NCBI RefSeq assembly: GCF_950023065.1
Contig: NC_088678.1
Span: 62,526,460 to 62,590,459, forward strand
Length of the DNA stretch: 64,000 bases
Origin: Planococcus citri
Lineage: Eukaryota > Arthropoda > Insecta > Hemiptera > Pseudococcidae
Direction of reading: 5' to 3'
Below are positions 10,984 to 23,384 of this stretch, piece after piece. Position 1 is the stretch's first letter. Each line of letters starts with the position of its first letter. Position numbers and translations under genes: made by a program. A model generated the notes under the pieces. The model was not told where the DNA came from. It did no database searches and was given only the letters and a program-made list of their open reading frames with translations.

Positions 10984-13900
10984 CTTTTCAAATATAAACT
11001 TTTGTCAAATTAAATCTGTTTTTCATTTTTCTCAAAAAATTAATTACTTATGAGTAAAATATGGCAAAACTTCCCAAAAATATAACAACTTGCACAACAT
11101 TTCAAAAAAATTATCAAATTAATCAATATAGGTACCTGTTGTGAGAATTGAATGAAATTTCAAAAAAAAAAAAAATACTTGAAATATCTCATAAAGGTCT
11201 ATACATTTACTCAAAAATGTGAAATATTTGGCAAAAATGAGGTACGTACACATTAAAAATTTTGAAACGGATCACGGATGTGAAAACAACTGAAAATTAT
11301 CAAAAATGGCCACAATGATTTGAAACACCATTCATCCCTGAGATCCTTTTGGAGAATATCATAGGGATCTCAATCTCATCAGACATACCTGACTTCAGAG
11401 TCCAATTGCGAAATTCTTAAACAGAAGGCCTTTTCGTCCTGAAAATCGAGATCACCGGTCATTTCGCCTTTCTGTTGAGAGTATACTTTGAAATCAACGC
11501 CATTTTTGACAAATGACGAGCTTACATTGAGAGTGCCTTCTATAGAGCCCCCAGCACTGAAAAATTTGTAAGAAATGTCTTAGATATTAATGTCGCAGGA
11601 GCACGAACATTCAAAAGTAAGTAGATTTGGCCAACACTTACGCTGCTTCTACTAAAGCATGGGCATTTCGCTTCCAAAGGCTGAATTGAATTTGACCAGA
11701 TAAATCGTAAGAACCGGCGCCATTCAGTTGAACCCTGAGGATGTTTCCCGTTCCTAGAGCTATCATTTGGTCGACTTCTTGAAGCAGAGCTGTGCCCTAA
11801 AGCATTTCACGTTCGAAATTATTCATCAACTGCAGCAGAGGGCAGAAAAAGTCGAATGTTGTACGAATTTTTTTCATACTTGTAAAGCGGTGGTTTTCTC
11901 AGAGGCTGTTCCAGAGAAAATGTGACCCATCAGTTGAACGTGCCCGTCGAAGAATACAAAAGGTCGAATTTGCACACCTAGCACAGATGCCTCTAAACCA
12001 GCAGTCAAGTCTTCAGGCTCGTCAAGTTCGTCTTCAACAGTGGTAGTGTCATCTGACCATAGGAAAGAGCTTAATCCATCGGTGAATATATCTAGCTGAT
12101 AAAAATATGTCAAACTACGAATACAATATTGTGATATGACGATAAACTAAGATGACTTACTGCGCCCACTTCCAACGTATCATTGAACCTTTGGAGTGAA
12201 ACGCCAACGTGACCTTTCTTGAGCACACTTTTTGAGATTTCATTGACGCAGAAGAGGGTAGCATTCACACTTGGGTCTTCTGAAAACGTTCTTCTGAGCA
12301 CGTTGGACAAACCTCGTTGAGCCAAAATGCCATAATGATTCATATTTTCCTCTCTCATCAAGCGTTTAAAAATATTGGAAAATTTCTGGTCGCTGAAACA
12401 ACCCCGGATGATCAAATTGATATACAAAATTTTTTTAGGGGAATTACCGACTGAGTTGGAATTTTTATGATCAAAAATTGAGAAAATTATAGTACATATT
12501 TTAAGGTATTGTTACTGTTGAAATATACTTAGTATACTCTTACTCACTTCGAAGCGATCTGATTGAGTCTTTGGAGAAGGTATTTCCTTATTTCGAAACT
12601 GCTGTGAGACAATAACGATTTCACCAAATGTCTTACAGTTTGTTCGCTGGGATCAGCTTCCAGGAGAATATCGACGGCAATCACTCTGCTACTGCTGTCG
12701 TACTTCTTGTCTTTTTGGTAGTAGATTTTCTCCATAGCTGAGAGAACTTGTTCATCCCAGCTGGAATGTGGTAACACGTAGAGCACCTTTAGAGCATTTA
12801 CGGTCACTCTGCGAAGAATAAAAATTTTGCTTGTGAGCTGCGTAGGATGCAAATAATGCTCAGAAGTGTAATATTTTTTCTAGACTTCCAGATCAAAAAT
12901 CGAGATTAGGCACTTAATTGGACCAAAAAATTAATTCATTTGCGATTTTTAATTCCATATGATCGATCAATTGTATGTATTTGTACCTATTTATTGACGA
13001 GTCAAATTTAACCTCAGAAATAGAATTCCTTGTATGAAAATTCATCATAATCAAACATTAATTAATCAAAACTCAGAAATAGATTTTTTTACAAATTAGA
13101 AAATTCCTTGTATGAAAATTAATGATAGGTAATTAAACATTAATTAATCAAAACCCAGAAATCGATTTTTTTCCAAATTTGAAATGAAGAATCAATTTTT
13201 GCCTAAAAAAATACTTCTTTCGACCAGTCAGGGGGCCCGCATAAGGATCACCTGCACCCCCTTGCCGATTCTCCGGGACAACTTTTTTCTTAAAGGGGAA
13301 GTCCTAAGGAACATTTTTAGCCCTTGTCCTCAAAAAAAAAAGTGGCCCTACTTACAAAATGGCGGCCATTTTGATTGACAGGTCAGCCGAAATCGCAGGT
13401 TTTGCGTTCCAACATAGGACTTTCACGGGATTTTTCAAATTTTGGTGAATTTTCAAAAATCAAATTTTGGCCAAAATGTGAGAAAAAAATCAAAATTTTA
13501 CCAAATTGACCTAGAAATCTGAAATTTGGGATATATCCTATTTTCGACCTGCCAAATCGATTGGAAACTGTTTCAAACCGTTTTGAGCAGTTCTGGAGCC
13601 TCCAGCAGATTTTTGAAACTTGAAATTCTCACAAAATTTCATCAAATGGAGTTGGAAAGCTGAAATTTATTCTGCAAACTAATTTCAATACGCTATGAAG
13701 TCGACTGCGGGTGGTTTTCAAGTCGTTTTGGAGCCTCCAGCGATTTTTTGAAAATTACTAGAGCCTCCAGCAGATTTTTGAAACTCGAAACTCTCACAAT
13801 CACAAAATTTCATCAAATGGAGTTGGAAAGCTGAAATTCATTCTACAAACTAATTTCAATACGCTATGAAGTCGACTGCAGGTGATTTTCATGTCGTTTA

Positions 13901-16900
13901 GGAGCCTCCAGCAATTTTTTGAAAATTACTGGAGCCTCCAGCGATTTTTTGAAAATTACTGGAGCCGCCAGTATAGATTTTTGAAACTTGACATTTCCCC
14001 AAAATTTCATCAAAATGGTGTTAGCAAGCTGAAATTAACTCTGCACATCAATTTTAACACCTTCTGAAGACGACTTCAGGCGAGTTGAAGTAATTTTGGA
14101 GCCACCAGTGACTTTTTGAAAAGTTTCACCGCGTTTTTAGGAGAATTGAAATTTCGAAAAAGTAGCTGGAAATTTCAAAACCACTTGAAACCACCATGCA
14201 GTCGACTTCATATTGTATTGAAATTAGTTTGCAGAGTAAATTTCGGCTTGCTAACCCCATTTCATGAAATTTTGGGAAAATTTCAAGTTTCAAAAATCTA
14301 TTGGAGGCTCCAGTAATTTTCAAAAAATCGCTGTAGGCTCCAAAACGACTTGAAAATCACCTGCAGTAGACTTCATAGCGTATTGAAATTAGTTTGCAGA
14401 ATGAATTTCGGCTTTCCAACTCCATTTGATGAAATTTTGTGAGAATTTCAAGTTTCAAAAATCTGCTGGAGGCTCCAGAACTGCTCAAAACGGTTTGAAA
14501 CAGTTTCCAATCGATTTGGCAGGTCGAAAATAGGATATATCCCAAATTTCAGATTTCTAGGTCAATTTGGTACAATTTTGATTTTTTTCTCACATTTTGG
14601 CCAAAATTTGATTTTTGAAAATTCACCAAAAATCGAAAAAGGCACTTTAGCACTTGAATTTTTGCCTGCTCTTTCCATCTATCTTTGTACGGTTTAAAAA
14701 ATTTTGTGCTAGTCCTATGTTGGAACGCAAAATCTGCGATTTTGGCTGACCTGTCAATCAAATGGCCGCCATTTTGTAAGTAGGCCACTTTTTTTTTTGA
14801 GCACAAGGGCTAGAAATGTTCCTTAGCACTTCCCTTTTAAGAAAAATGCGGTCCCCCCGACTTTTCTTGTTTTAAATATGTTTTCTTGCTCTCAATTTTT
14901 GAGCAGATTTTAGTTTTGTTTTTGATTTTTCAGTTTCAATTCAATTGTTTTACAATCGTTTTCCTTTCTAATTTTTTTTGTGCTTCAATTTTGTTTTGTT
15001 GTGTCCCATTTCGTTTTTAGAATTTTTTGTTTTCATTTTGAGTTTTTGAGGATGATATTTTCTTGCTTTTCATTGCGAGGTCTTGTCTTTCAGTTTTCTG
15101 TGTTTGTTTTTAACGTTTATTAAAGTTATTCTTTTTTGCAGTTGCAGTTTAAGTTTCAATTTTGGTTTTATTTTATTTTTTATTTTTTAATATAATTTTT
15201 AATGTTTTTTTTTTTGTTTATCATCTTTTATTCAGTATGAATTCGCGTTTCATTCCTCGAGGCTCGATATCATTCAACTGGATTTGATTTAAAGATCGAG
15301 GAGTCTAATTACGACATAGGTAGGGTCACTTACGATCTGGTGCCATTCAAAGCAAAGTCCAGTAGAAGCGATTTTGAATGCGGACTTCCTAAATTCTTCA
15401 ACGACCTAATGAAGGTTATTTTGCAAGGATCGTCTTGTTTGCATTGTGACATTTTTTCTGTAATGAAAGAGTACACCTCCAACGCCACCTGTGTAACAGA
15501 AAAAACAACAAATTTTTAGATTAGACTATACTTATTATGCATTTGTGTAAACGAAAATCACGGATGCAAGACATTAATGATTTTTTTATTTGTTTGTAAT
15601 GTAAATCTGAATAGGTACTCACTTCATCTGAAATTTTACGCGCCATCGCAGTTAAACATAAGACTAGAGAATCTAATAATTTTACATCGTTTGGTTTTTG
15701 ATTTATAATATTCTTCAAATCTATAAAAATGCGAGAAAAAAAAGATGAAATTAATTTTTATACGTTATGGTGAGGAAAAGGACTAGAATAGGTCTGAAAG
15801 GTTGACTAAATATTTCCCCTTACCTCGTACAAATTCGATTTTTGGTTTCTTGGCGACAGACAATGACCACAAATATCGCTCCACAGCATCCAATGACGGG
15901 CCAGGATTAACGAAATTGAAATGATTTAAAACGGATTTATGGGCAGGTAACGTTTGAGCAGATCCCAGCACATCCATTAATTGTTCTCTAGACAATATAT
16001 CGAAATAAGGTACCAAATAGGTTGATGATTCCATTATTTATAAAAATTGAATATTTCGTGTCTTTGGCACTTACATAATGAGTTCGTTTTCTTTGTTTTT
16101 CAAAACTTCGCTTATTTCTAATTCTGAAGATTGAAGAACTGATCTGAGCACAGCAAGAAAAGCCGAAGCAGATGTCGCGTTGCCTAAGTTGTTGCTTTTT
16201 AAATATTCTTCATTATCTTTGATCACTTTTGGTAACTGAAATGGTAGGAAATGTTATTGTTAAAACCTTATTCAGCTCTTGTCAGCTTCGATCAAGCTGA
16301 AATTCGGCTCATTGAAAGAACGTGCCACCAAAACCTCAGAACCAAATTTTCAGCTGCCGAAGTTGATTTCAACGCCTTCATGGAGATATTGGAAACTGCT
16401 GGAGAGAAGTCAACTATTGCTGGAAGCTCCAGATCGGCCCAAAAATAATGGAAATCTATTCGATGGGTTGATTTTAATTAAAGGGATGGGCAAACGTTGA
16501 TGATTTTTCGATGTTTGGTCAATTTTTGAAAATTGCCAAAATAGTCATGTTGGTAGGTCCTACCAAATAATTTTTGACAAAAAGAGCAAACACAGAGATA
16601 AAAATTTGAAACTCGGTTCGTATTCCAAAGTCAACCTCCCGAATCGATTGGCACCATTTTCCAGCCGATCTGGAGCCTCCAGCAAAAGTTGACTTTTCTC
16701 CAGCAACTTCAAATCGTTCCAGAAGGCGTTGTAATCAATTCCGACAGCTAAAAATTTAATCATATCTCAAGATCGATATTCCAAATCGATTAAAATTGGT
16801 GAATCGAAAATCCAAAGTAACCGGTTGAAGTTGAAAACCGCTTGAAAAACTCAAATTTTCCAAAAATTCCAAAAACGTCAATTTTTGCAACAAATTGCTC

Positions 16901-19900
16901 AAAACTTCACCTACCCTATTAAAGTTGACCCCACAAATCCATTTCCATCATTTTTGGACCGATCTGGAGCCTCCAGCCAAATTTGAGTTTTCTCCAGCAA
17001 TTTCAAATTGCTCCAGAAGGCGTTGTAATCAATTCCAACAGCTAAAAATGTAATCATATCTCAAGTTCGATATTCTAAATTGATTAAAATCGGTGAATCG
17101 AAAATCCAAAGTAACGGGTTGAAAAACGTATTTTTTTTTACAAAATTGAAAAATCTCAAATTTTCAAAAAATTTCAAAATCGTCAATTTTTGAAAAAAAA
17201 TGCTCGAAAACCTCACCTACCCCTTTAAAGTTGGCCCCACAAATCCATTTCCATCATTTTTGGACCGATCTGGAGCCTCCAGCCAAAGTTGGCTTTTCTC
17301 CAGCAAATTTCAAATTGCTCCAGAAGGCGTTGTGATCAATTCCAACAGCTAAAAATTTAATCATATCTCAAGTTCGATATTCCAAATCGATCAAAATCGG
17401 TGAATCAAAAATCCAAACTAACGGGCTAAAAAACGTATTTTTGTAGGGCTTACAAGTTTTTAAAAATCTCAAATTTTCAAAAAATTCCAAGATCGTCAAT
17501 TTTTGCAAAAAATTGCTCGACAACCTCGCCTACCCCTTCCAAGTTGACCCCACAAATCGATTTCCATCATTTTGAACCGATCTGGAGCCTCCAGCAAAAG
17601 TTGACTTTTCTCTAGCTATTTCAAATTGCTCCAGAAGGCGTTGTAATCAACTGTCGGCAGCTGAAAATTTGGTTCTGAGGTCTTGGTGCCATGTTCTTTC
17701 AGTAGACCAAATGTCAGCGCGATTGGAGGTGACGAGTTGTAAAGGTTTCCTTGTTTAACTTATCAATTAACAAAATAATCACTCCAAAAGTGCCCTCTTC
17801 CGACTTTTTTTTTACCAAAATTGGATTTGGATTTCCATTAAAATTCGAGACGGACACTCGAAGTGATTTCCTAACGAAGCAAGCTACGAGTATATATTTG
17901 CCAGGATGGCATTTGAGGGTTTATTCACCGGTTTGACAGTCGACTGAATAGGCTCCTCGATGATGTACAAGTTATCTGGTTCCAAATTAAGGTCAAGATT
18001 CGCGATGGTTATGATGATGACTTTTTCATACGAATTATATGGTAACATTTTTCGGTTAGTAGTCGAAGAATTTGTACCTGGAACAAAAAAAAAAATTGAA
18101 CGAAATTTCGGTAACGATTCAACATTTAGTAGGTACCTATTGATAATGGAATGTTTGAGAGGCTAATTACAGAAAACACCTATTTACTACTTTTGACATG
18201 GTATTTTTTTGAAGGCTTCATGGACTGTCTTGTTTAAGACAATAAGCGTTGAATTATACGTACCAATCAAGCTGAGATCCATGGAAGCAGTAGCTGAAGC
18301 ACCAATTTCTCGCTTTATGTAGATATTAAGATCGATATTCTCGTACAACGTTGCTCTGACCAAATTGCTCATCTTATCGTCGTCAAATTGGTACAAGACT
18401 CTTCTACTTACATTCGTATTCGTGCCCAACATCTGCTTACACGAATAGGTAATGAATAATATACTTAATAATCAGTGGGTAAGAAGATTGACTCGAGAAA
18501 AAATTATTTGTGCTACCACTATCAGATCTACCTTTTCGGGATGCTGATTATCAGGTAGGTTCGAGATACACTTGTTTTTCGTCTTCAAGATTGTTTTTGA
18601 AACGATGAGTTCGTATGTTACGGAACATAGGCCACATATGTCGCATTCTTCGGTGTGAATGTGATGCTTTTGAAACTGAAACGTAGGTAAATATAATAAA
18701 TTATTAGCTGATATAAACGTATTTTTTTGCCATTCTACAAGTACCTATTTATGCCGGAAGGCCATCTATGATAAATCTCCTAATGTCGATCTATTCTGCG
18801 AAAATTAGATTCCAATCGCAACAAATTGATCAAAATTACCGGAAATTCGTTATTTTTGCTTGCAAGGTTCTCGTGAATAGTGTATTTGGAGATGAAACAA
18901 TATTTTTTTATCCCATTAGGGATAAATTGAGCAGATTCTAATTTAATGCATTCAAAGTTTAAGTATCTAAATTCTCACCTGAAATAAGCTGGCCAATGAT
19001 TTTTTGATGTTTCTCAACGATACGTCTTCTTCCGGATTCAGGTATATGTTCAAGATTTTGAAATTTTTCCAGTGCACGAGGAATACGTCGTTCTTCAAAT
19101 CGTCTAAAGATTTGGTCGGTTGCTCCTCGAATTTCCATGACGAATTTTTTTGATATTTGATTAGCGTAATTTTCAACGAATCTATCTGGCCAAAAAACAA
19201 CAGTTTTATGTACTTAAATACAAATATGACTTAATTATACAGGGTGTCCGAGGAGTGGTGGTACAAACTTCAGATTTAGATACAACCGGGTACGACTAAA
19301 AAAAAAAGGTTATATGTGAAGGGGTGGACTATCTTAAAAATTGAAGGGGAAAATACGTTTTCAAAATCCAAGAGCTAAAATCCAAATTTGACCATTGGGC
19401 TCGGTAGTACCTTGAAAAATGAACAAAATTATTTATTATGGCTTTTTGTCTAACTTGCAAATTGAAGGGGCTACAAATGATTTTTAATTTCAAAAAATGA
19501 AGATGAAAAAAAATAAATGCGGGCTACGTCAAAAAATAAGCAAATTATTGTTTTATGATCATTTCTGTTTCTTACTCTGAAAGTCTGTTTAAGAAGTTTG
19601 TGAAGCTCGAAAATTGTAAATTTAATGAAATTTTTAGCAAATCAAAAATTGCTGAGCTTCAAAAACTTTTTAAATTTTAGAATAAGAAAAAAAATGATTG
19701 AAAATTCATTGGTTACTTTTTCATGTTCTATGGATTTATTTTTGTTCGGACCCAACATTTTTTTCTCAAATTTTTGACCAGTGCCAATAAAGATCAGTAC
19801 GAAGTAAATTTATTACTGGAGTGAAAATTTGATTTTACCCCTAATTTATTGCTCACCTGCACTTGAGAAAATTTTTTTTAGAAAATTCGAATTCTTGAAA

Positions 19901-20473
19901 GAAGGAGAGGCCAAATGGAAAATTTTGAGCTGATTTATTTTCGTTCAGTTCTACGTAACCAAAGATGAGCAATCAAAATGCCAAAAAAAGACGAAAATCA
20001 ACAAAAAATGTCGAAGTTTGATTTTAAAAATGGGGAACCAAGACAATTTTCTCCGGTGTTTCAATATTTGAGAGGAGGAGGAGGAGGAGGGAGGGGGACT
20101 GTAAGTTTTTTCAGATATTTTTTTAAAATTCCGAGTCGCTCAAGAGAAATTTTTTAAAAAATTTATACAGACTTACTCTGAACTGAAGCAGCTTTTCCAA
20201 TCGATCATCAGGATTCTGCCATATCACCGAAAGCTGAACATTTCCAGTAGTCTGGAAGGCCAAATCACTCTCAGAATTGCTTTTATGAACTTCGTTCAGC
20301 CGAATGATACTATCAAAAGCGTACAACCTGTCAACGGCGCTATCCGTGAATAAATCGAGTTCAGCCTCAGGGTGACTGTGCAGTGAGCCGGACACGATGT
20401 GGATTAACAACAACAACCACCGGAATGGCACTGTTGAAAAATACGCGATCAATATTGAAACATTGGTTAGCAT
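10911..20473 (-). CDS. Microsomal triglyceride transfer protein, large subunit
   Basis: MTP loads triglyceride and phospholipid onto nascent apolipophorin/apoB-type lipoproteins in the ER lumen, working as a heterodimer with protein disulfide isomerase (family knowledge). I threaded these exons with matching phases: 20177-20473, 18979-19185, 18532-18675, 18264-18432, 17929-18077, 16075-16235, 15824-15987, 15623-15720, 15334-15488, 12548-12808, 12161-12392, 11880-12095, 11642-11796, 11389-11556 and, less sure, 10911-10983. All introns are GT-AG. The product is about 882 residues, close to the family size. Recognisable parts are a hydrophobic N-terminus (PFRWLLLLIHIVSG), the lipoprotein N-terminal beta-barrel beginning with DRLYAFDSIIRL and IWQNPDD, the helical region with DVLGSAQTLPAH, and the C-terminal lipid-binding sheets (LGVQIRPFVFFDGH, LSGQIQFSLWKR). 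Introns hold a foldback element (13.2-14.9 kb) and a composite repeat (16.3-17.7 kb). Confidence 0.88.
12548..16235 (-). CDS. MTP exons 6-10 (helical domain)
   Basis: Exons 16075-16235, 15824-15987, 15623-15720, 15334-15488 and 12548-12808 encode a run of amphipathic helices (FLAVLRSVLQSSELEI, LLDSLVLCLTAMARKI, FIRSLKNLGSPHSKSLLL, VKSLLSHSSFEIRKYLLQ), as expected for the alpha-helical domain that contacts PDI. The 2.5 kb intron between the last two is largely filled by foldback copy 3 and a T-rich tract. The acceptor of 15824-15987 is GATATATTGTCTAG, which gives an 86 bp intron. Confidence 0.8.
13227..14861. mobile_element. Long foldback element, copy 3, in an MTP intron
   Basis: The left end GTCAGGGGGCCCGCATAAGG and the right end ...GCGGTCCCCCCGAC are decayed inverted ends. 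The flanks are CA and TT, so the TA duplication is not preserved. The arms and interior modules match copies 2 and 4 (ATTGGAAACTGTTTCAAACC and the ~150 bp CTGGAGCCTCCAG modules). It lies between MTP exons 12548-12808 and 15334-15488. Confidence 0.8.
14862..15235. repeat. T-rich low-complexity tract in MTP intron
   Basis: This is a T-rich tract with recurring TTTTTGTTTT, TTTCAATT and TTTTATTTTT phrases next to foldback copy 3. It resembles the reverse strand of the A-rich tracts at 28.0-28.35 and 30.4-30.95 kb. No exon is seen. Confidence 0.55.
16276..17736. repeat. Composite inverted/tandem repeat in an MTP intron
   Basis: The outer arms are inverted: TTGAAAGAACGTGCCACCAA at left corresponds to the reverse complement of TTGGTGCCATGTTCTTTCAG at right. 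Between them a unit of roughly 300 bp is repeated about four times. It starts GATCTGGAGCCTCCAGC, then TTTTCTCCAGCAA, CCAGAAGGCGTTGTAATCAA and GGTGAATCGAAAATCCAAA. The structure is the same design as the TA foldbacks: inverted ends enclosing direct CTGGAGCCTCCAG modules. Exact ends and target duplication could not be fixed. Confidence 0.7.
18264..19185 (-). CDS. MTP exons 2-4 (lipoprotein N-terminal domain)
   Basis: Three exons (18979-19185, 18532-18675, 18264-18432) encode the continuation of the LPD_N/vitellogenin_N-type barrel, including VFLVHWKNFKILNIYL, the cysteine pair in CDICGLCSVTYEL and the strand RRVLYQFDDDKM. The donors are GTGAGA, GTAGAT and GTACGT. In the last exon the reading frame stays open past the donor for 25 codons, so the ORF end at 18187 is intronic. 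Confidence 0.8.
19236..20160. other. MTP first intron content, transposon-end-like word
   Basis: The intron opens near 19240 with ACAGGGTGTCCGAGGAGTGG, which resembles terminal sequences of insect DNA transposons, but I found no matching inverted end. The rest is AT-rich with a purine run (GGAGGAGGAGGAGGGAGGGG) near 20078-20100. Confidence 0.3.
20177..20473 (-). CDS. MTP first coding exon (signal peptide, lipoprotein N-domain start)
   Basis: The exon ends with TTC AGA before the donor GTAAGT. The start is uncertain. An in-frame ATG at 20471-20473 gives a hydrophobic leader, and another ATG lies at 20495-20497. Alternatively TTTTTCAACAG/TGCC within this ORF is a good acceptor. An upstream exon ending in A would then create a split ATG and the leader MPFRWLLLLIHIVSGSLH, which is the more typical signal peptide. 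Confidence 0.7.
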
Positions 20474-21294
20474 ATTTTTGCATTCATTGTGATCCAAGAA
20501 CTAAAATTTACGATCCATTTTTGGCCTACGTTGTTGGTATCGATCATCGCAGTCGCAATAACGCGAAACAGACCAGCTGAACCGAATACGAGTGGCGCGA
20601 AGCAACTAATAATCTGGGCTGTGTGCTGTGTGACTGTCTGTGTTCGAATAATAAACACAATATCGAAATGGTAGGTACAAGAGAATTAACTGCATACCTT
20701 GCTACACAAGTACGTCTATTTCTCTAGAGCTCGCGTCTAAAAAATATTTCGAGGCAGGCTTAGGTACTGGTATGTATGAGCCTATGGGCTATGAGCCTTC
20801 CATCAGCTGATGAGTACAGTTAGACGCGATTCCAAACGCGGAAAACCGGTTCAACTACGTCATCAGCTCGCGCATTCGCATTGTTATAGGAACACGAACC
20901 ATGAACTTGATCATCAAAGAGACAGCGACCCCGGGCTTGGTCAGTTGAACACCGGCATCGACTTGGGGGATTCTCTATCAACTCGGTACCTATCGGCTTA
21001 GATACTTCCTCTGTGTTTGTAGTACGTGGTGTGGTTTGTACTCCTGCAGATTTGAAAGATTTAGAAAAATTACATAGAAAAATTGATCTTGAAATCGATG
21101 AAAGTCGTGTGCAGATGCATGCTTTTTGCTGATTAATTTTCCTAGCCATTTTCAGGTGGAAAAGGATGAGCAGTTTTCCACGGTAAATTCTCATCAGTTT
21201 GTCTGGTAGACAATGGTGGAATCAACAACAACAACAACGCAGAAGGACGAGCAAGCGGCTAGTCCACAACAAAGACGATTTCGTTAAATTTTCA
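20474..21294. other. Upstream region of MTP
   Basis: This is the 5' flank of MTP on the minus strand and probably holds its promoter and any noncoding first exon. It is somewhat less AT-rich than the flanks. The long ORFs on both strands at 20.8-21.2 kb have no domain content I recognise. I could not place a TATA box or transcription start. Confidence 0.4.
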
Positions 21295-21425
21295 TGGACG
21301 ATGCGCGTAAGTGGCGTTTTGGCTGAATTTCATGGAGCAAAACCGCCCCACAGGCATCCAATCAAACTCTAGCAGGCTACCGATCACCGCAATGAATTCC
21401 TTGGCCCGAAAACCCCCCCTAGACG
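21295..21425 (+). repeat. Dispersed ~125 bp repeat, copy a
   Basis: GTGGCGTTTTGGCTGAATTTCATGG through CAAAACCGCCCCACAGGC to CGCAATGAATTCCTTGGCCC is repeated with few changes at 24075-24205. Its last part also appears in rearranged form near 23220-23280. It flanks foldback copy 4 and the pseudogene region. Identity unknown. Confidence 0.65.
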
Positions 21426-21484
21426 CAATTCACGACTCATTTGCTCGAATTCGATTCTTGATAAATTCACACTTTTTGCCAATA

Positions 21485-23161
21485 GTCGGGGGGCTCGCAT
21501 AAGGATCACTTGCACACCCCTGCCGATCCTCCGGGACATCTTTCTTCTCAAAGGGGGAGTCCTAAGGAACATTTCTAGCCCTTTTCCTGAAAAAAAAGTG
21601 GCCCTACTTACAAAATGGCGGTCATTTTGATTGACAGGTCAGCAGAAATCGCAGATTTTGCGTTCCAACATAGGACTGGCATAACATTTTTTAAACCGTA
21701 CAAAGGTGGATCGAAAGAGCAGACAAAAATTCATCACCTGTCAAAATTTCAAATGCTAAAGTGCCTTTTTCGATTTTTGGTGAATTTTCAAAAATCAAAT
21801 TTTGACCAAAATGTGAGAAAAAAATCAAAATTTTACCAAATTGACCTAGAAAGCTGAAATATGGGATATACCCTATTTTCAACCTGCCAAATCGATTGGA
21901 AACTGATTCAAACCGTTTTGAGCATTTCTGGAGCCTCCAGCAGATTTTTGAAACTCGAAATTCTCACAAAATTTCATCAAACGGAGTTAGAAATCCGAAA
22001 TTAATTCTGCAAACTAATTTCAATGCGCTATGAAGTCGACTGCAGGTGAATTTCAAGTCGTTTTGGAGCCTCCAGCAATTTTTTGAAAATTACTGGAACC
22101 TCCAGTAAATTTGTGAAACTTGAAATTTTCCTCAAAATTCCCTCAAAATGGAGATGGAAAGCTGAATTTAATTCTGCAAACTAATTTCAATACGCTATGA
22201 AGTCGACTGCAGATAAAATTCAAGTCGTTTTGGAGCTTCCAGCAAATTTTTGAAACTTGAAATTTTCCCCAAAATTCCCTCAAAATGGAGATCACCCTCT
22301 GAAAACGACTTCAGGTGGGTTCAAGTAATTTTGGATCCTTCAGTGACTTTTTGAAAGGTTTCATGGCGTTTTTAGCAGAATTGAAATTTCCAAAAGCTGG
22401 AACCTTCAAAACCACTTGAAACCACCATGTAGTCGACTTCATATTATTGTATTGAAATTAGTTTGCAGAGTAAATTTCGGCTTGCTGACACCATTTGACG
22501 AAATTTTTGGGAAATTTCAAGTTTTAAAAATCTACTGGAGGCTCCAGTAATTTTCAAAAAATTGCTGGAGGCTTCAAAACGACCTGAAATTCACCTGCAG
22601 TCGACTTCATAGCGTATTGAAATTAGTTTGCAGAATTAATTTCTGCTTTCCAACTCCATTTGATGAAATTTTGTGGGAATTTCGAGTTTCAAAAATTTGC
22701 TGGAGGCTCCAGAACTGCTCAAAACGGTTTGAAACCGTTTCCAATCGATTTGGCAGGTCGAAAATAGGATACATCTCAAATTTCAGCTTTCTAGGTCAAT
22801 TTGGTAAAATTTTGATTTTTTCCACAAATTTTGGCCAAAATTTGATTTTTGAAAATTCACCAAAAATCGAAAAAGGCACTTTAGCACTTGAAATTTTGAC
22901 CGGTGATGAATTTTTGCCTGATCTTTCGATCTACCTTTGTACGGTTTAAAAAAATTTATGCTAGTCCTATGTTGGAACGCAAAATCTACGATTTCGGCTG
23001 ACCTGTTAATCAAAATAGCCGCCATTTTGTAAGTAGGGCCACTTTTTTTTGAGAAAAAGGGCTAGAAATGTTCCTTAGGACTCCCCCTTTAAGAAAAAAG
23101 TTGTCTCGGAGGATCGGCAGGGAGGTGCAAGTGATCCTTATGATGCCCCCCCCCCCCCGAC
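21485..23161. mobile_element. Long foldback element, copy 4 (TA target site)
   Basis: The left end GTCGGGGGGCTCGCATAAGG and right end CCTTATGATGCC..CCCGAC are inverted and flanked by TA (21483-21484 and 23162-23163). Arms and internal modules match copies 2 and 3. It lies upstream of MTP. A poly(C) run of about 13-14 bases near the right end is specific to this copy. Confidence 0.87.
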
Positions 23162-23384
23162 TACAAAAACTACGAATTTCTGTCTTATGAGTGCATTCCA
23201 ACCCAGTTTCCGAGTGATGGCGTGAGTTTGGTGAATAACCAATACCGGCAATGAACTCAGCGCCTCGAAAAACCCCCGTAATCAAATTTTATAGCTTAGG
23301 GGTGACATTTTCTCCAGTTTTTTTTTTTTTTTGTAGACAAGAATGAATGAAATAAAATGAAAAATAAAACAAACAAATAGACTG

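Noticed and set aside
18187..18263. Extension of the MTP exon to the stop at 18187
   Set aside because: The donor GTACGT at 18263 and the next exon at 18077-17929 join in phase; the extension lacks family similarity.
20820..21194. 124-codon ORF upstream of MTP as a gene
   Set aside because: No domain, no splice support, and overlapping ORFs on the other strand; more likely promoter or 5' flank.
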